This document shows positions 59,991-64,000 of a stretch of DNA of 64,000 bases, piece after piece. The number at the start of each line of letters is the position of its first letter. Position 1 is the first letter of the stretch. The notes under the pieces were generated by a model. That model worked only from the letters and a program-made list of their open reading frames with translations. It searched no databases and was not told the DNA's origin. The position numbers and the translations under genes are program-made. Source of the stretch: Morchella semilibera (Eukaryota; Ascomycota; Pezizomycetes; Pezizales; Morchellaceae); assembly GCA_009192285.1 (NCBI GenBank), contig WBVU01000016.1, positions 1,251,101 through 1,315,100 of the forward strand, in the 5' to 3' direction.

Positions 59991-61249
59991 GGTGGCTAGC
60001 TGTCGCACAAAAGGTTGATGTGTAATGCGTCTAATGGCAAGCGCCGAGGACCTCCATTTGTAAGAATAGTTACCCGGTCTCTGGTAATCAGTGATAAGTT
60101 GGCATGAGGCCATGCCTGAAGCTTAAGCTGTAGCACCCTATACACAACGCACGCGCATGCCAAATAACCTTTTTATCGGTGCTGGAGTGCGGACAAATGT
60201 TTCCAAAGGAACAGGAATGCAAGTAGGGGGATGAACGTAGAAGTTCATAGGATAATCCAATTGTACGAAATAATCTAATATAAGTCCTTACAAACATCAT
60301 GTAGAGGTTAAGACCGAGCAATCGATCCTGGGCAGCATGCACAGAGCCCTTAGGACCAATTACACCCCCCCGTGGGTCTACTAGATGTTGTACAACGCAC
60401 TCTATAGCTACCGAGTAGACGTTTTCGACATTATGGCCCTTAGGCCCCTACCATTCGTCTGTTCCCTGACGTCATGACGCTATAGCATAGAGGGCTTCCT
60501 AGAGTAAGAATTGCAGAAGAACAGCACCAGAACGCCTCGGATTACTGCTATCCTCTTGGCATTGGTCAGTCAGAGGCCCCCTAACCATTAAAAGCCACTC
60601 TAATTGATCAAGATGAGGCTTTATCCCTCCTCTTATCCTCTTATCATATCAGACCAAAGCTGATTTATCCCGAAAAGTGGGGTTATAGCTGTCCTAATCT
60701 TCCGGTGGAATTTACAATCCTCTACATTGAACAACAACCTCATTTTCAATATAATTATATAACACATCTTATTGCGATGTGTCTTATTTTTATATAGATA
60801 CAAATAATCCATTATATGTTGCAACATGTAGGGCTCCTACGCTGCTGAATACATGTACCTATGTAGCGGGGTATGTAGTTAGATATAAAGTCCTCATGAT
60901 CATGAAGGGGTTCCTAAAGTGCTGATTGCTGCTCATTTTTCACATAAAAGGATCCTAATAGCTTTAGCTCACCAAGCTGCTCCTGCCTGAGCTCACGATA
61001 TATATATCCACACACTTCTAGGGTACAAGGGGAAAAGGAATCTCTGGGTAAGAAAAAAACTAAAAAAGCCAGCGATTAATAAAGCATGATATCATCTGGA
61101 GGTTGATTAGCTATAGGGCTCTATTCCTCTGATATCTATAGTAAGATACAAGTACTCTTGTTCTCAGACTTTGTCGCATGTTGCAGAATACAATCTGCAA
61201 GCTAGTCAAATATAATAACAATAAACTGACACAATGCCCTTAGCCACTA

Positions 61250-61378
61250 CAGCAAACTAGTGTCGATATAAAGCTATTTGATATAGTGATATTCTCGATA
61301 TAAGGATATAATTTGCTGGTCTACAAGTGCTATTTTGTTAGTATCCTCTCACTTCGTATAAGGATAATTATCTCACTA
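61250..61378. mobile_element. Decayed relative of the 19.7-kb MITE
   Basis: It starts after TA (61248-61249) with CAGCAAACTAGTGTCGATAT, similar to the 19.7-kb element's CAGCAGACTCTCGCTATAAG. The interior aligns too: TTTTGTTAGTATCCTCTC against ATTTGCTAGCATTCCCCA, followed by TATAAGGATAATT against TATAAGGATTAATT. The right end is lost. Many differences are C/T and G/A. Confidence 0.6.
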
Positions 61379-61807
61379 CATACGCCATATAGCCATAAGC
61401 TCCAGCAGCACGGCTGACTGCGCTAGCGTAATACCGTTATCCCTCGACAAACGCACTATCCCCGCTCCGTTGAACCTTAATTCCGGGTGAGAAAAAGTTG
61501 TACCTACACTCCATAAAGTTTGATTCGCGAGCTAATTCGCCTTGGTCCGGACTTACCACAAGCACATACAGGGGATAGTGGATGAAAGCTATCTGCAATT
61601 CGTGTTTGCAGGGTAATTTTTTTCTTCTCCCTCAATTAACCCCACTATCTATTAAATAATTACTTAAACAAAATATCTTACGGTTGATGAAATATCTATA
61701 TATATATGCAATATACACTACCGGTGGCGATCACCCACAGACCTTGTGTCCTACCACGAGTCTAGCAGCCAACGGCAACTTTATAATATGTATCTATGCC
61801 ACTTGTC

Positions 61808-62075
61808 TCGTTCCCAGCCCATACGGTGTGATGTTGGTGGTGGTTGTGATCGATAGATAATTTAGTTTCATCACAGTAGGGTCTGGAGCAATAGCATTTC
61901 GGAAAGAGTCCGGGTTTCTAGATAGCCCCGCCAGACTTTTTTGGTAGAGAATCCGGAGTTTTTGGCATAGCAACCGGGCAAAAAAAGGACTGGTACAAAC
62001 CTTTTGGGCAAGCACACCAGACCCTTCCGGTATTGAACATACAACCAAAAAAATACCGCTGGGGTCCGGGAACGA
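61808..62075. mobile_element. Possible inverted-repeat element
   Basis: CTCGTTCCCAGCCCATACGG at the left and the complement of the right side, CTCGTTCCCGGACCCCAGCG, are weak inverted copies about 270 bp apart. The interior has several CCGGA/TCTGG words and no coding capacity. No clear target duplication is seen, so this is tentative. Confidence 0.3.
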
Positions 62076-64000
62076 GACTACATATACTATACCACATATA
62101 CCATGTATAGATGAAGTACATCGTAGTCGTGCTTTATCCCACGAATGATCAGGTACATGTGTGCGCCCTATGCATATATCTACATATATGCATATACATG
62201 TATTAAAACTTAAGGTATTCCGGTAACGACTACATGTAATCCAGTAGTGCTAATATGCAAGGCGGCTTATACAGTACATGACCAGCTCAACGTTGATTGA
62301 GATTTTGCTAAACTAAGGTCCCTTTTTTCTTTCTTTTCTTTCTTTTCCCCTATTTAATTACTAATTTAGAGACAGAGTTTATACTAGGAAACAACCTACC
62401 ACGGGTCGACCATGGATTAATTGACAAAGTGTTTGACGACCCATGCCTAGGGTACGCTTCATGTAGCGTGGTCCACGAGACTCTCGAGGCTACTCAGCGC
62501 TATCGATTTCGCCCTTGGTTTTTGACTTAAGATGTCTCGATACCACATTTTATGATTCAAAGGAATAGATCCATATAGATACGATGCATGGATACTACCG
62601 GGCAGGCAACATGACCGCGAAATATCTTACTAGAGTACTCTAGAGTATCTTAACAACCAGTGGCCCCAACCTAGAAGTCTTGAACTCTATTTAGCAGTCT
62701 CTGGACGCCTCAAAACAAAGCTATATATATGATGGTCCTAATTGAGGCCATGGCGCGAAAGCAACATACTTACTCCCCTATGCTAGTATGTAATTTCAAA
62801 CCAAGATAATAGAGCACTTTAGAACACCATTACAACCCGCGTAAAATGCTGTGGCACAAGTGGCCTCTACAGCAGGAACATGGCAGGGGTTGTGGGACTA
62901 TGCTCCCGTTCAACTGGAAAATTCCTGCAGAGCTCTCCCAGCAAAGAAGACCACGGATATGACTTTCTCGAGGGACCGGTAGAATTCAATTAATTAAGTA
63001 CACGTGCGCCAGCCGCATCTCGCTATGGCGGAACCCATTATGCGTACGAGCCTCTCTGGGAATTCTATTTTCTTATTCAAAATCAATTTGCTATTTCCGA
63101 TTCCTTGAAAACATCTGCTGTCCCATACGACGGCGAGGATTGCTTGGCCATCCGGTATGGCGAGGTACTGCGACGTACAAGATATCACACATTGCAAGAT
63201 ATGCGAATACCCCGCTTCGCAGACAAGCATGGCTGTGGGTTAACTGCTTTTCAGAGAGCTTTGTCTCGTTCTCAAGTTCGGTCGCGGGTAACAAATGGCT
63301 ATGTGCTGTAACGTAAGAATTCTCGCCTCTGGCACACCACAAGCTCGGCTTGATTGCATTGGGATCACACACGCTTGATCCTTGGAGGAAGAACAATCAA
63401 TTCGATATTCTGATTGACGACTCGGGACAGGAACCAGCTGCCAAACTTCACACCAGAACGACGGAGTAATGATAGACGGCTTCCCTGGCCTCCCGGACAC
63501 CCCCCCCCCCCACTCGGACAGTTAACGTAGCTTCTCTTCTCTACCAATCGTCATTGACTATTCGAGTGAGTGGGTGTGTCCAGGTGGCTAGGGAAACAAC
63601 CGGGTGAAGACATATTAGTGGTTTGGGGTTACTGGATCCACGGATCGTCACGTCTCGACGCTCTCACGGGGGTATGGCGACCACGGGGGGGTGGGGGATT
63701 TCCCTATTGCAACGCCGAAAGGTACTAAAACCGGATAACTCAAGATAATAGGTTGTTCGAACTTCATGTGATATTTCGGACTTACTTATTCTTGTGAATT
63801 TAGCTGTCCTTTTGAAGGAAACAAACCAGAAATCCCCACACCACCGTGGTTGTCATACCCCCCTGAGAGCGTCTACATGTAGTCTTGTTCCCAGGCTTTT
63901 GTCAACTCATTCCTCGTTCTGCAGACTACACCACAGGCTGGGCACGAGACTAATCTACATGTACCTCCTCGCTGAGAACAGATGGACCCTTCTCTCAACC

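Larger units (their letters stand above)
59991..64000. other. Gene-poor right end
   Basis: This is A+T-rich DNA with no convincing gene. It holds a decayed MITE copy (61250-61378), a possible inverted-repeat element (about 61808-62075) and TACATGTA near 60851, 62200, 62232, 63876 and 63955. Open frames of up to 101 codons near 63100-63550 show no recognisable domain. Confidence 0.55.

Noticed and set aside
1-64000. LTR retroelements, LINE/SINE copies or CRISPR-like arrays
   Set aside because: I found no long direct repeats, reverse transcriptase or integrase motifs, or regularly spaced repeats on either strand. Very old copies could escape the eye.

Overview
The window looks like nuclear DNA of a filamentous ascomycete (Pezizomycotina). 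Genes are single-copy and carry short GT-AG introns of about 50-110 bp. They encode fungal secreted polysaccharidases, a cutinase, a fungal-type copper amine oxidase, an EI24/RRT8 membrane protein and Erv1. I cannot name the genus. I reconstructed 14 protein genes with 49 introns. All 14 reading frames close cleanly, and no gene is obviously broken.

Layout. 1-4.8 kb: no convincing gene, with a G-rich minisatellite. 4.8-32.2 kb: a plant cell-wall degradation neighbourhood. It holds a cytosolic GH3 beta-glucosidase with PA14 domain, an RRT8-like EI24 membrane protein, a secreted Cel3A-like GH3, a secreted GH43 arabinofuranosidase/arabinanase, a CE5 cutinase, a GH115 xylan alpha-glucuronidase and a second GH43 (endo-arabinanase type). 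In the middle (20.6-25.2 kb, minus strand) sits a large six-exon gene for a 1,444-residue protein. It has a Ulp1/adenain-like cysteine protease domain near the N-terminus and about 900 residues I cannot assign; it is the best candidate here for something undescribed. 34.3-45.9 kb: a copper amine oxidase, a divergent zinc alcohol dehydrogenase and an APC amino-acid/amine permease, plausibly acting together in amine catabolism. 47.3-51.6 kb: a full-size ABCG transporter in the NBD-TMD-NBD-TMD order. 55.0-60.0 kb: a LITAF-domain protein and the mitochondrial sulfhydryl oxidase Erv1.

The intergenic DNA is long (often 1-4 kb), A+T-richer, and holds small non-autonomous DNA transposons: a 174-bp TA-flanked MITE at 19.7 kb with a decayed relative at 61.3 kb, a 130-bp foldback element at 53.4 kb, and a roughly 1-kb TA-flanked element at 57.4 kb. 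The palindrome TACATGTA occurs about 35 times by eye across the window, where about one is expected by chance. I saw it only in non-coding DNA, including one intron. No retroelement, viral copy, rRNA or CRISPR array was recognised; one tRNA-like fold is weak.

How the genes fit together: the secreted enzymes would strip cutin, glucuronoxylan side chains, arabinan and cellobiose outside the cell, with the cytosolic GH3 finishing imported oligosaccharides. Permease, amine oxidase and alcohol dehydrogenase could take up amines, oxidise them to aldehydes and reduce the aldehydes. These links are inference from gene order.
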